NCBI GenBank assembly: GCA_044223995.1
Contig: JBGALE010000008.1
Coordinates: 124,001 to 188,000 of the forward strand
DNA: 64,000 nucleotides
Direction of reading: 5' to 3'
Source: JACMLD01 sp044223995
Lineage (GTDB): Bacteria > Bacteroidota > Bacteroidia > Chitinophagales > Chitinophagaceae
The notes below the pieces were generated by a model. It searched no databases. It saw nothing but the letters and a program-made list of their open reading frames with translations, and was not told the origin of the DNA. The translations under genes were made by a program, and so were the position numbers. Below, piece after piece: positions 52,502 to 61,721 of this stretch (the first letter of the stretch is position 1; every line of letters begins with the position of its first letter).

Positions 52502-55500
52502 AAATACCATTGCCACCATTGACGGCAACGAAGCCGCTGCGTATGTCGCCTATCGCGTGAATGAAGTGTGTGCCATCTACCCGATCACACCTTCTTCTAC
52601 CATGGCCGAACTGGCAGATGAATGGGCATCCAAGGGAATAAAAAATATCTGGGGCAGTGTACCGGATGTTATGGAAATGCAAAGCGAAGGCGGTGCCGCC
52701 GGTACTGTTCATGGTGCATTGCAAACCGGTTCGCTGACTACGACCTTTACTGCATCGCAGGGGCTGATGCTGATGCTGCCCAATATGTACAAGATAGCAG
52801 GTGAATTAACTGCTACTGTGTTTCATGTGGCGGCGAGATCGCTGGCTGCACAGGGACTTTCCATTTTTGGTGATCACCAGGATGTGATGGCCGCAAGAAC
52901 CACGGGCTTTTCACTGCTGAGTTCCGCGAGTGTACAGGAAGCCCATGATTTTGCATTGATAGCACAGGCGGCAACCTTACAGTCAAGAATACCTATCGTC
53001 CATTTCTTTGATGGCTTCCGTACATCGCATGAAGTCAACAAACTGGAACTGCTGCGTGATGACCAGATAAAATCAATGATAACAGACGATCTTGTTATCG
53101 CGCACCGTCACCGTGCATTAAACCCCGAACATCCCTTTATCCGTGGTACTGCACAAAACCCCGATGTATATTTCCAGGGCCGGGAAACAGTGAACAGCTT
53201 TTATAATAATATGCCTGCTATTGTAGAAAATGTGATGAACGAATTTGAAGCAATGACAGGAAGAAAATACGAACTCTTTCAATATACCGGCGCAGCCGAT
53301 GCCGAACGCATTATTATCATTATGGGTTCAGGCGGTGAAACTGTCTCCGAAACCGTAAATGCACTGAATGCAAAAGGTGAAAAAACAGGTGTAATACAAA
53401 TCCGCCTGTACCGGCCATTCTCACTGGAACATTTACTGAAGGTGTTGCCCCGTTCTGTAAAATCAATCGCTGTCCTGGACCGCACCAAAGAATCCGGTGC
53501 CGCGGGTGAACCCATTTACCAGGATGTACTGGCTACGCTGGTGGAAGCACTACAGCAGGGAAAAATAAATTTCCTTCCGAATATTACCGGTGGACGATAC
53601 GGGCTTTCTTCCAAAGAATTTACACCAGCGATGGTGAAAGCTGTTTTTGATGAATTGAAAAAACCACAGCCTAAGAATGGATTTACCATTGGCATCAACG
53701 ATGATGTCACACATACCAGCCTCACTTACGATCCTTCATTTACATTGGATGAAGGCGAATGGCGGCAAGGCCTCTTCTTCGGACTGGGTGCCGATGGTAC
53801 AGTAGGTGCCAATAAAAACACCATTAAAATCATTGGAGAAAATACCAATCTCTATGCACAGGGATATTTTGTATACGATTCAAAAAAATCGGGTGCAAGA
53901 ACAGTTTCACACCTGCGTTTCGGGCCGAAACCTATCCGGGCACCCTATCTTATTTCCAAGGCAGATTTTATTGCCTGTCATCAATTCAATTTCACTGAAA
54001 AAGTAGAGATGCTGTCTTTTGCGCAGGAAGGCGCTACTTTTTTACTCAACAGTCCATACGATAAAGAAGAAGTATGGAGTAAACTCAGCGGACAGGTACA
54101 AAAAGAAATCATTGACAAAAAAATAAAACTCTTTGTCATCGATGCTACCACAGTAGCGAGAGATACCGGTATGAGCGGACGCATCAACACCATTATGCAA
54201 ACCTGCTATTTTGCATTGTCCGGTGTACTTCCCCGCGAAGAAGCCATCCGGGAAATTAAAAAAGCGATTGAAAAAACATATTACAAGAAAGGGCAGAAAG
54301 TAATTGATCAAAACTTCAAGGCGGTAGATGCCACACTGGCACACCTGTATGAAGTAGATTATCCAAAAAAAGTTTCTTCTTCTGATAGCGATCTGTCAAC
54401 TGTCTCTGACAAGGCTCCCCGTTTTGTAAAGGAAGTTACTTCTGTCATGATGGGTGGACATGGTGATGACTTACCTGTCAGTAAAATGACCGTCGATGGT
54501 ACTTACCCCAGTGGCACCACACAATGGGAAAAAAGAAATATCTCCGATCTCGTGCCTTTGTGGGAACCCGATTTGTGTATCCAATGCGGCAATTGTGCAT
54601 ATGTTTGCCCGCACAGTGTGATCAGGGCGAAGTTTTATCACAAGGATCACCTTGAAAAAGCGCCGGATGGTTTCAAACATGCACCCATCAATGCCAGGGG
54701 GTTTCCCGAAACACAATACACATTGCAGGTGTACCTCGAAGATTGCACAGGTTGCAACCTTTGCGTAGAAGTATGTCCTGCTTCCGATCCCGCCAACCGC
54801 TCCCGCAAAGCGATCAATATGGGTGAGAAGGAACCTGTATTACAAAAAGAAAAACAAAACATCGAATACTTTGAGAACATTCCATGGAATGATCGCTCCC
54901 GAATAGATTTCTCCACGGTACATGGCGCACAATTTCTCGAACCATTGTTTGAATTCTCCGGTGCCTGTGCCGGCTGTGGCGAAACACCTTATTTAAAATT
55001 ATTGTCACAATTGTTTGGCGATCGGTTACTCGTTGCCAATGCCACTGGTTGTTCTTCCATTTACGGAGGCAACCTGCCCACTACACCATGGGCAGTTAAT
55101 AAGGAAGAGCGCGGCCCGGCATGGTCAAATTCATTGTTTGAAGACAATGCGGAATTTGGTTTGGGTATGCGTATCACTGCAGATAAACAATTGTCTATGG
55201 CAAAACAATTGTTGCAGGAATTGAAATTAGAGCTTGGGGAAGATTTTGTAAAAGAAATTACAGAAGCGCCGCAGATACATGAATCTGAGATTGTAGAGCA
55301 ACGGACGCGTGTTGATTTGCTGAAAGAAAAACTCGCAGCTATTCATTCACCTGCAAGTGCACTCCTGCTGTCCGTCTGTGACCAGTTGGTACGGAGAAGT
55401 GTATGGCTCGTGGGAGGTGATGGCTGGGCTTATGATATCGGTTATGGTGGATTGGACCATGCATTGGCAAGTGGAAGAAATATTAAGATACTGGTTCTCG

Positions 55501-56063
55501 ATACAGAAGTATACAGCAATACCGGTGGCCAGATGTCCAAATCGACACCAACTGCAGCTACTGCGAAGTTTGCTGCCGGTGGTAAATCCGGTGGCAAGAA
55601 AGATCTTGCTTTGCAGGCGATCTCTTATGGCAATGTATATGTAGCAAGGGTAGCATTCGGCGCTAACCCGCAGCAAACATTGCTCGCCATGCGTGAAGCA
55701 GAAGCATACGACGGACCAGCGATTATCCTGGCTTACAGTCATTGTATCGCCCATGGATATGATCTGAAAAATGGGTTGGACCAGCAACAAAAAGCTGTCA
55801 GCAGCGGGCACTGGCCATTGCTGCGGTATAACCCGCAACTGAGAATGAAAAATCAAAACCCTTTCATTCTCGATTCACCCAGGCCAACAGCGCCGCTGAA
55901 AGACTACGCTTATAATGAGCTTCGTTATAAAGTACTGACTGTAACCAATCCTGCCATGGCAGATGAACTGATGAAACATGCACAGGAACTGGTCAACCTG
56001 AAATGGAAAACCTATGAAGAACTGGCTGTTAAAAAAGCAAGTGATTTTGTACCCGTGGGATAA
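52491..56063 (+). CDS. nifJ: Pyruvate:ferredoxin (flavodoxin) oxidoreductase
   Basis: A 1190-residue single-chain PFOR. It oxidises pyruvate with CoA to acetyl-CoA and CO2 and reduces ferredoxin. Domain order: ATIDGNEAAAYVAYRVNEVCAIYPITPSS (domain I), transketolase-like and CoA regions, the ferredoxin-like domain with CIQCGNCAYVCP (Cys696 on) and CTGCNLCVEVCP (Cys752 on), CAGCGETPYLK (proximal cluster), and the TPP site GDGWAYDIGYGGLDHALASG with YSNTGGQMSKSTPTAA. All elements of the active enzyme are seen. It is co-transcribed with the GltD-like gene and followed six bases later by the flavoprotein gene. Confidence 0.97.
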   Translation: MSNKNTIATIDGNEAAAYVAYRVNEVCAIYPITPSSTMAELADEWASKGIKNIWGSVPDVMEMQSEGGAAGTVHGALQTGSLTTTFTASQGLMLMLPNMYKIAGELTATVFHVAARSLAAQGLSIFGDHQDVMAARTTGFSLLSSASVQEAHDFALIAQAATLQSRIPIVHFFDGFRTSHEVNKLELLRDDQIKSMITDDLVIAHRHRALNPEHPFIRGTAQNPDVYFQGRETVNSFYNNMPAIVENVMNEFEAMTGRKYELFQYTGAADAERIIIIMGSGGETVSETVNALNAKGEKTGVIQIRLYRPFSLEHLLKVLPRSVKSIAVLDRTKESGAAGEPIYQDVLATLVEALQQGKINFLPNITGGRYGLSSKEFTPAMVKAVFDELKKPQPKNGFTIGINDDVTHTSLTYDPSFTLDEGEWRQGLFFGLGADGTVGANKNTIKIIGENTNLYAQGYFVYDSKKSGARTVSHLRFGPKPIRAPYLISKADFIACHQFNFTEKVEMLSFAQEGATFLLNSPYDKEEVWSKLSGQVQKEIIDKKIKLFVIDATTVARDTGMSGRINTIMQTCYFALSGVLPREEAIREIKKAIEKTYYKKGQKVIDQNFKAVDATLAHLYEVDYPKKVSSSDSDLSTVSDKAPRFVKEVTSVMMGGHGDDLPVSKMTVDGTYPSGTTQWEKRNISDLVPLWEPDLCIQCGNCAYVCPHSVIRAKFYHKDHLEKAPDGFKHAPINARGFPETQYTLQVYLEDCTGCNLCVEVCPASDPANRSRKAINMGEKEPVLQKEKQNIEYFENIPWNDRSRIDFSTVHGAQFLEPLFEFSGACAGCGETPYLKLLSQLFGDRLLVANATGCSSIYGGNLPTTPWAVNKEERGPAWSNSLFEDNAEFGLGMRITADKQLSMAKQLLQELKLELGEDFVKEITEAPQIHESEIVEQRTRVDLLKEKLAAIHSPASALLLSVCDQLVRRSVWLVGGDGWAYDIGYGGLDHALASGRNIKILVLDTEVYSNTGGQMSKSTPTAATAKFAAGGKSGGKKDLALQAISYGNVYVARVAFGANPQQTLLAMREAEAYDGPAIILAYSHCIAHGYDLKNGLDQQQKAVSSGHWPLLRYNPQLRMKNQNPFILDSPRPTAPLKDYAYNELRYKVLTVTNPAMADELMKHAQELVNLKWKTYEELAVKKASDFVPVG

Positions 56064-56069
56064 AGCAAA

Positions 56070-57092
56070 ATGATCAATGACATACCGAATAAATACAGAC
56101 CGATGACTACACAAACCAGTTATATGGGCCTTCAGCTCGATTCACCCATTGTTGTTTCCGCCTGCACATTATCCGAGCGGGTTGACAATATTGCAAAGAT
56201 GGAAGACAATGGCGCCGGTGCTGTTGTGCTATTTTCATTGTTTGAAGAACAAATCAGGAAGGAAGAAATGCTTACACAGCATGCAGTGACCAACACGTCT
56301 TATGCGTTTGCAGAGGCTGCGGATTTTTTTCCGGACCTGGATGATTACAATGTAGGAACAGATGAATACCTTGAAAACATACGCAAGGCAAAGGAGCGTG
56401 TAAAAATCCCCATCATTGGCAGTTTAAATGGTATTACCAATGAAGGATGGATAAATTATTCCATGCTGATGGAATCCGCCGGTGTGGATGGTATTGAAAT
56501 CAATATTTTTTATATCCCCGGTGAATTTGGTATGTCCTCTTCAGAAGTAGAGCACAGGTACCTCAATATCATTACTGCTATTAAGCAATCGGTAAAAGTA
56601 CCGGTGGCCGTTAAACTAAGTCCCTATTTTAGTTCGATGGGAAATATGGCGCAACGGCTGCAACACAACGGCGCCGATGCACTGGTATTGTTCAACCGCT
56701 TCTACCAGCCCGATTTTGATATCAATAAACTTGTTATCACGACCGATCTGCATTACAGTGAATCCCCTGAAATACGTTTACCCCTGCTGTGGATTGCGAT
56801 GTTGTATGGAAAAGTAAAATTGTCGCTGGCAGCCACCACGGGTGTGCAAAGCGCCATTGAAGTGATCAAATATTTACTGGCTGGCGCAGATGTGGTGATG
56901 ACTGCCTCCTCACTCTATAAGAATGGGATTCCTTATTTAAAAACAATGAACCGGGAACTCCAGGACTGGATGATGATGATGGGCTTCGACAACCTGGATG
57001 CATTCAGGGGAAGCATGAGCCAGCAAAATATTTCAGACCCCACTGCCTATGACCGCGGTAATTACATCCGCATACTGGAAGGGAAGAAATAA
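56070..57092 (+). CDS. Dihydroorotate dehydrogenase-like flavoprotein
   Basis: A 340-residue TIM-barrel FMN protein of the dihydroorotate dehydrogenase-like family: MGLQLDSPIVVSACTLSERVDNIAKMEDNGAGAVVL, IIGSLNGITNEGWI, GIEINIFYIPG, VPVAVKLSPYF, GADALVLFNRFYQPDFD and LAGADVVMTASSLY. The pyrD catalytic base pattern is not evident (no NxSCPN region), so it is not a pyrimidine enzyme. Genes of this family are often next to nifJ. Its partner and substrate are unknown; a role in the same redox chain is inferred from position. Confidence 0.82.
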   Translation: MINDIPNKYRPMTTQTSYMGLQLDSPIVVSACTLSERVDNIAKMEDNGAGAVVLFSLFEEQIRKEEMLTQHAVTNTSYAFAEAADFFPDLDDYNVGTDEYLENIRKAKERVKIPIIGSLNGITNEGWINYSMLMESAGVDGIEINIFYIPGEFGMSSSEVEHRYLNIITAIKQSVKVPVAVKLSPYFSSMGNMAQRLQHNGADALVLFNRFYQPDFDINKLVITTDLHYSESPEIRLPLLWIAMLYGKVKLSLAATTGVQSAIEVIKYLLAGADVVMTASSLYKNGIPYLKTMNRELQDWMMMMGFDNLDAFRGSMSQQNISDPTAYDRGNYIRILEGKK

Positions 57093-57213
57093 ATGTCAAA
57101 AAAATACATCTTTCTTGGGAGCAATTTTATAGGCGGGCATATTATCACTCTTCAGCTTAACTTGCCACGCTCGGTTCATCGGTAGCGCTAATTGCAACCG
57201 AAGAAGTCGCCGT

Positions 57214-58305
57214 CTAGTTGCTGGCGAGCAAATCCATCAGGCGGTAGTTGATATAGTAGGTTGTACGGCCTATCTTTTGTGGTTGTAAAATTTTAATCTC
57301 TGCCATTTTTTTAAGCCACCCAGATGCTGTTTGCCTGTGGGCTATTCCCTTTTTTTCCAGCAATTCAATTTTTAAATAAGGGAGGGTGAACATGAGTTGC
57401 AATAAATCGTAGTTGAATGAAGAGCCTAATGCCTTTTTCATCTCTTTTTCAAACAATTCTTTCAGCATTAGCATTTCCCTGATTTTCCGGGTCGTCATTT
57501 GAGCAGTTTCTATCAATGCTGTTAATATATACATGACCCATTCCTGCCAGTTTTCTTTTTCAGTAACATTCTTCAGCAATTGGTAATACTCTGTTTTATA
57601 TTTCACAATATAAGAACTCAGGTATAAAACAGGTTGCGACAATAGTTTTTGCTGTACAAGGTATAGTGCATTTACAATACGGCCGGTACGACCATTACCG
57701 TCCGTAAATGGGTGGATGGCTTCCAATTGGTAATGGATGAAGGCCATTTTAATAAGGGGGTCCAAATCTGAAGCAGATGGGTCATTAATAAAAAATTCCA
57801 ATGCCTGTAGTTTTTCCCTTATTACATCTTCACAGCATGGCGGCGTATAAATTACTTCACCGTTGATAGCGTTTTTTAATGACGTGCCGGGTGTATTCCG
57901 TATACCACTGTTATTTTGCTTAATAGCTTGTACTATCTCTATAAGCGTATTCGTAAGCAGCAGGTTTTGTTGCTGTTCCATTTTTTTCAGCCCGACATAA
58001 AGAGCTTCACGATAGCTGAGTACTTCCTTTGCTGCGTGACTGGCCGATGCTTCTTCTGTAGCAGCTTTGTAAAGTTCATCCTGTGTTGTTACAATATTTT
58101 CTATTGCTGAGCTGTCTTTACTTTCCTGCAAAATGATGGTATTAATGAGCAATTGGGGGTCGGGCAGTGAAGTGCAAAGGCCGTTTAACTCACCCAAATG
58201 TCGTGACGCCTGGGTCAGCTGCCGGAGTATTTGAGGTGATTCTGTAAAACCTGCTGGTGGCAGGTTTGCCAGCTCGTTGAAAGGGCTATTTGGGCTATAA
58301 CTCAT
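57214..58305 (-). CDS. Fic family AMP-transferase with winged-helix C-terminus (class II)
   Basis: A 363-residue Fic protein. The active-site loop HPFTDGNGRTGR (His198 to Arg209) is intact, so AMPylation (or another nucleotidyl transfer) is expected. An N-terminal helix carries the inhibitory motif SSAIEN (Ser65-Glu69-Asn70), making it a class II self-inhibited protein with a DUF4172-like N-terminal part. The C-terminal about 60 residues, LQLMFTLPYLKIELLEKKGIAHRQTASGWLKKMAE, form a winged helix. The upstream region has repeated TTTCGACAT half-sites, so it may regulate itself. It sits between the nifJ and hox blocks; a functional link is not shown. Confidence 0.92.
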   Translation of the reverse strand: MSYSPNSPFNELANLPPAGFTESPQILRQLTQASRHLGELNGLCTSLPDPQLLINTIILQESKDSSAIENIVTTQDELYKAATEEASASHAAKEVLSYREALYVGLKKMEQQQNLLLTNTLIEIVQAIKQNNSGIRNTPGTSLKNAINGEVIYTPPCCEDVIREKLQALEFFINDPSASDLDPLIKMAFIHYQLEAIHPFTDGNGRTGRIVNALYLVQQKLLSQPVLYLSSYIVKYKTEYYQLLKNVTEKENWQEWVMYILTALIETAQMTTRKIREMLMLKELFEKEMKKALGSSFNYDLLQLMFTLPYLKIELLEKKGIAHRQTASGWLKKMAEIKILQPQKIGRTTYYINYRLMDLLASN

Positions 58306-58324
58306 TAATAGTGAATTTTTGGCA

Positions 58325-58439
58325 TATTTTCGACATTACCGTCTTGAAATGTCTACTGTTTCGACATCAAAACAAGTTCATGTCGAAAATAGTACATATT
58401 TTCGACATGAACCCATCTGAATGTATATTCAACCGACAT
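58325..58439. promoter_or_regulatory. Fic operator region: repeated TTTCGACAT and a 15-base palindrome
   Basis: Half-sites TTTTCGACAT occur at 58326-58335, 58359-58367 (TTTCGACAT), as the reverse ATGTCGAAAAT at 58380-58390, and again at 58398-58408; a weaker CCGACAT is at 58433-58439. The two central sites form a perfect inverted repeat with 15-base arms (58376-58390 and 58398-58412) and a 7-base spacer. The array lies immediately upstream of the Fic start codon (58305). Confidence 0.8.
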
Positions 58440-58561
58440 AATTTTTAACCTCCAATACCACCATCTGAACGGCCAGCTAATAGTACCTTCAAAAACCCAG
58501 AGGGCTACGTATTCAGCTTGCAACTATTGGCGGCCTATCGTTTTTTGGCGTATAACCAAAT

Positions 58562-59017
58562 ATGAGCAAAGAAATAAAATACAACACCCTTATAATAGGT
58601 GTCGGCAATACCATCCGAGGCGATGACGGCATCGGCCCATATATATGCTCCTGCATAGAAGCGTTGCAACTGGAAGGGATAAAAACACGCATCACCCAGC
58701 AATTACAAACCGATATGGTGGACGAATTGCTGGCATACAATCAAATCATCATCACAGATGCAGCGATCCATTCAGAAGACATCCTGTTTTATGCTGCAGA
58801 TACTAACACATCACCCACAGCCACCTCGCATTACAGTAATCCTGCCATGCTGGTGGCGCTCGCACAACAATTATACAATAAGAAGTTACCTGTTATGGTC
58901 TGCTCCGTAAAAGGTGAGGTATTTGAAATGAGCGATCAATTATCCCCTGCTGCAAAAGCAAGGGCCGATGAAGCGATTGTCATGATCACCGAGCGGATAA
59001 AGAAATCATCCGTTTAA
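58562..59017 (+). CDS. hoxW: Hydrogenase maturation protease HoxW
   Basis: A 151-residue endopeptidase of the HycI/HybD family that trims the C-terminal tail of the NiFe large subunit after nickel insertion. It has IIGVGNTIRGDDGIGPYI at the start (Asp21 or Asp22 as a nickel ligand), VDELLAYNQIIITDAAIHSED in the middle and a later His region (ATSHYS). It is on the + strand and its last four bases overlap the end of hoxH, whose product is its expected substrate. There is no clear promoter box; the 256 bases before it belong mostly to the Fic operator. Confidence 0.92.
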   Translation: MSKEIKYNTLIIGVGNTIRGDDGIGPYICSCIEALQLEGIKTRITQQLQTDMVDELLAYNQIIITDAAIHSEDILFYAADTNTSPTATSHYSNPAMLVALAQQLYNKKLPVMVCSVKGEVFEMSDQLSPAAKARADEAIVMITERIKKSSV

Positions 59018-60444
59018 TTTCTTTCCAGTCTTTTCAATACATTTCCTTTCCTGTCTTTCACTTCAATTATCATTGGCATCTGGCCCAGTGCATGGGTGGA
59101 GCAGGATAAGCAGGGATCATAACAGCGTATGGTAGATTCTACGCGGTTGAGCATGCCTTCTTTTATATCGTCGCCTTTCACATATTGCCTTGCCACTTCC
59201 AGCACACTCCTGTTCATGGATGGATTATTCTGACCTGTGGCGATCAATAGATTTACTTTAACCAGTTTACCCGTTTCATCTGTTTTATAATGGTGAAAAA
59301 GTGTACCCCTCGGCGCTTCAGAACTGCCAATACCTTCTTCATAGTTCCAGCGGCCGTGGTGTTGTATATGTAAAGAGGTTACCTGCGGATCGTTTAGTAT
59401 CCTTTCAGCATCTTCCACATCGCTCAATGCTTCAATCAGTCTTGTATAATGAAAATAAAATGCACCATGTACCGGTTTACCGTTGTTTATTTTTTTAAAT
59501 AACTCAAATTCCCTTTGTGCCAATGGTGTTCTCATATTGTTTGCCACATTCAACCGGGCCAGTGGCCCTACCCTGTAAAAACCTTTGTCAAAGCCGTATG
59601 GTTTGTAGTAAGGATATTTCAGGTATGACCATTGCACAGATCGTTCGGCTATATAGTCAAGATAACTGGCAGGTGACAACTGGTCCTGCAATACTGTTCC
59701 ATCTGCATCCACAAAGCGCAGCTTTCCGTCATACAATTCATGTTCGCCATTCGGCCCTACAGTTCCCAGGTACAGCGTAGGAGAGTTGGCAAAAGAGGCT
59801 ACCATCTCTGCATTTTCTTCCTGGAATTTTTTAATGATACCGATACCTGTCTGAACTGTTTTAGTGGCTTCGGGTATCCATTCCAGTAAGGCCCTCCTGT
59901 TTTCTTCCGTCAGAGGATAAGCCATTCCGCCGGGCACAATGCCCATGATATGAATTTTCTTTCCCGTAATACGTTCGCTCAATTCCTGGCCAAATTTGCG
60001 CAGCCGGATACCACGCAATGCTATATCCGGGTACTTCTCCGCAATACCGAGGATATTTCTCTTGGCAGGATCACTGTCATAACCAAGCAGAAAATCAGGT
60101 GACGACAAATGAAAGAATGACAATGCATGGGAAGACAGGTTTTGCCCGATGTGCATCAATCTCCTTAATAAATTGGCGGTATAGGTAGGTTGTGACCCCT
60201 GTATCATTTCACAGGCTTTCACACTGGCCAATGTGTGACTGGTGGGACATATACCACAAATGCGCGGCGTGATGGTCGGCATCTCCGTATACATTCTTCC
60301 CTCACAGAATTTTTCAAAACCCCTGAATTCGTTTACATGAAATAATGCGTCGCTCACCTGTCCCTGCTCGTCCATCTCAATGGTTATCCTGGCATGTCCT
60401 TCTATTCTTGTTACCGGTGATATCTTTATTGTTCGCTTATCCAT
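59014..60444 (-). CDS. hoxH: Bidirectional [NiFe] hydrogenase large subunit HoxH (group 3d)
   Basis: The 476-residue catalytic subunit carrying the Ni-Fe site. Ligand motifs are RICGICPTSH (Cys63, Cys66) and DPCLSCSTH (Cys445, Cys448). The protein extends 25 residues beyond His451; this tail is the part HoxW removes. ISPVTRIEGHARI at the N-terminus, LSFFHLSSPDFLLG, GPLARLN, HFHYTRLIEAL-type and EAPRGTLFHHYK match group 3d enzymes of cyanobacteria closely. It is the last gene of the hoxEFUYH operon and overlaps hoxY by 8 bases. Confidence 0.97.
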   Translation of the reverse strand: MDKRTIKISPVTRIEGHARITIEMDEQGQVSDALFHVNEFRGFEKFCEGRMYTEMPTITPRICGICPTSHTLASVKACEMIQGSQPTYTANLLRRLMHIGQNLSSHALSFFHLSSPDFLLGYDSDPAKRNILGIAEKYPDIALRGIRLRKFGQELSERITGKKIHIMGIVPGGMAYPLTEENRRALLEWIPEATKTVQTGIGIIKKFQEENAEMVASFANSPTLYLGTVGPNGEHELYDGKLRFVDADGTVLQDQLSPASYLDYIAERSVQWSYLKYPYYKPYGFDKGFYRVGPLARLNVANNMRTPLAQREFELFKKINNGKPVHGAFYFHYTRLIEALSDVEDAERILNDPQVTSLHIQHHGRWNYEEGIGSSEAPRGTLFHHYKTDETGKLVKVNLLIATGQNNPSMNRSVLEVARQYVKGDDIKEGMLNRVESTIRCYDPCLSCSTHALGQMPMIIEVKDRKGNVLKRLERN

Positions 60445-60979
60445 ATTTCAGTTTTTTGACCTGGCCCAGGTTGGGGACACGGTCGTTCAGCAATTCAATC
60501 AGTACATAAAAAATGGTATCTGCATCTGGCGGGCAACCTGGCAATACCACATCTACTTTGACCACTTCGTGCAACGGCAATACTTTTTCATTCAGCTTTA
60601 GCAAAGCTGGATGATCAGGTACTTTCCCCTCTTTATCGTTGCTGATGGCATTGACGTAAGCGGTATCGAGTACATCTTTCAGGTGAAAAAAATTGCGCAT
60701 GCCTGTCACATTGGTCATCACCGCACAATCTCCAAATGCAATCAGTGTCTTTGCCTGTTTCCGAATGTGTAATAATTCGCGGAAATGTTCATCGCTGGTA
60801 ACGGCACCCTCTACCAGTGCAATGTCAATGGGAGGTAATTCTTTTCCATCTACTACCGGGCTCTTCACAATCTCTGCGAGCTTTGCCACTTCCAGTATCC
60901 GTTCATCTATATCCAGCAATGACATATGGCAACCTGAACATCCGCCCAACCATACCGTTGCTAATTTTTTCCTGCTCAT
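60437..60979 (-). CDS. hoxY: Bidirectional [NiFe] hydrogenase small subunit HoxY
   Basis: A 180-residue small subunit with one [4Fe-4S] cluster next to the Ni-Fe site. The ligands are Cys14 and Cys17 in LGGCSGCHMSLLD, Cys85 in AFGDCAVM and Cys149 in LPGCPPDAD. It lacks the extra Fe-S domain and Tat signal of uptake hydrogenases, as expected for a cytoplasmic group 3d enzyme. It overlaps hoxH and starts 16 bases after hoxU. Confidence 0.96.
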   Translation of the reverse strand: MSRKKLATVWLGGCSGCHMSLLDIDERILEVAKLAEIVKSPVVDGKELPPIDIALVEGAVTSDEHFRELLHIRKQAKTLIAFGDCAVMTNVTGMRNFFHLKDVLDTAYVNAISNDKEGKVPDHPALLKLNEKVLPLHEVVKVDVVLPGCPPDADTIFYVLIELLNDRVPNLGQVKKLKYG

Positions 60980-60995
60980 GATTGCTTGTTTATAT

Positions 60996-61703
60996 TTATA
61001 ATTTCATTTTTCTTTTTTCCATCAGTTCGCCAATGATACCAGGGTTCTTTTGCAATTGTCCCTGCACAATAGCCTTCGGCCAAATAGCTCCTGTGGGACA
61101 CGCATGCAAACATTTACCACAAGACGTACAAGTAGCAGATTCTCCCCAGGGCGTATTAAAATCAGATATGATACGCACCTGGTGGCCGCGGTTCATAACA
61201 TCCCAGTTGTGTGCACCTTCCACTTCATTGCAAACACGAACGCAACGTGTACACATAATACAGCGGTTGTGATCCATCACATACCAGGGATGCGAGGTAT
61301 CCACTTCGCATTGCGGAAATAAGTGCGGATAGCGGATACTGTCCATTTCTACTTTATAGCCCAGTTGCTGCAACTCACATTTACCATTTGCAACGCAAAT
61401 GGAACAAATATGGTTTCGCTCCGCAAATAACAATTCGGTTGTAATCCGCTGGTATTTCCTGATTCGGTCAGTGGCAGTACGGATAATCATATTGGCGGCC
61501 ACTTTTGTCGTACAGGCCGACATTAATTTATTGACACCTTCCACTTCCACAAGACACAGGCGGCATGCGCCGATGTCCATTACGCCTTCCAGGTGACACA
61601 TGGTGAGTATTTCAATATCGTGTTGACGGCAAGCTTCCAGAATGGTGCAGCCGGGGTCAACATCCAGCTTTATATCATTTATTATAACAGGTATTGTGTT
61701 CAT
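60996..61703 (-). CDS. hoxU: Hydrogenase diaphorase subunit HoxU
   Basis: A 235-residue Fe-S subunit, homologous to the N-terminal part of NuoG. It holds a [2Fe-2S] site (Cys36, Cys47, Cys50, Cys64), a His-liganded cluster site HICSICVANGKC (His98, Cys100, Cys103, Cys109), and two [4Fe-4S] sets: CIMCTRCVRVC (from Cys148) and CTSCGKCLHACP (from Cys192). It wires HoxF to HoxY. The start at 61703 lies 18 bases after hoxF. Confidence 0.95.
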   Translation of the reverse strand: MNTIPVIINDIKLDVDPGCTILEACRQHDIEILTMCHLEGVMDIGACRLCLVEVEGVNKLMSACTTKVAANMIIRTATDRIRKYQRITTELLFAERNHICSICVANGKCELQQLGYKVEMDSIRYPHLFPQCEVDTSHPWYVMDHNRCIMCTRCVRVCNEVEGAHNWDVMNRGHQVRIISDFNTPWGESATCTSCGKCLHACPTGAIWPKAIVQGQLQKNPGIIGELMEKRKMKL

Positions 61704-61721
61704 AACCTGGTTTTATTTTTT

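Noticed and set aside
56070..57092. Pyrimidine dihydroorotate dehydrogenase (pyrD)
   Set aside because: Catalytic-loop pattern not seen and the gene is tied to nifJ, not to pyrimidine genes.
57093..57185. 30-codon ATG ORF after the DHOD-like gene
   Set aside because: Too short, no recognisable sequence, no promoter or ribosome site that sets it apart.
57214..58305. Fic-type toxin-antitoxin pair
   Set aside because: The inhibitory motif is inside the same protein (class II), and no small antitoxin gene is adjacent.
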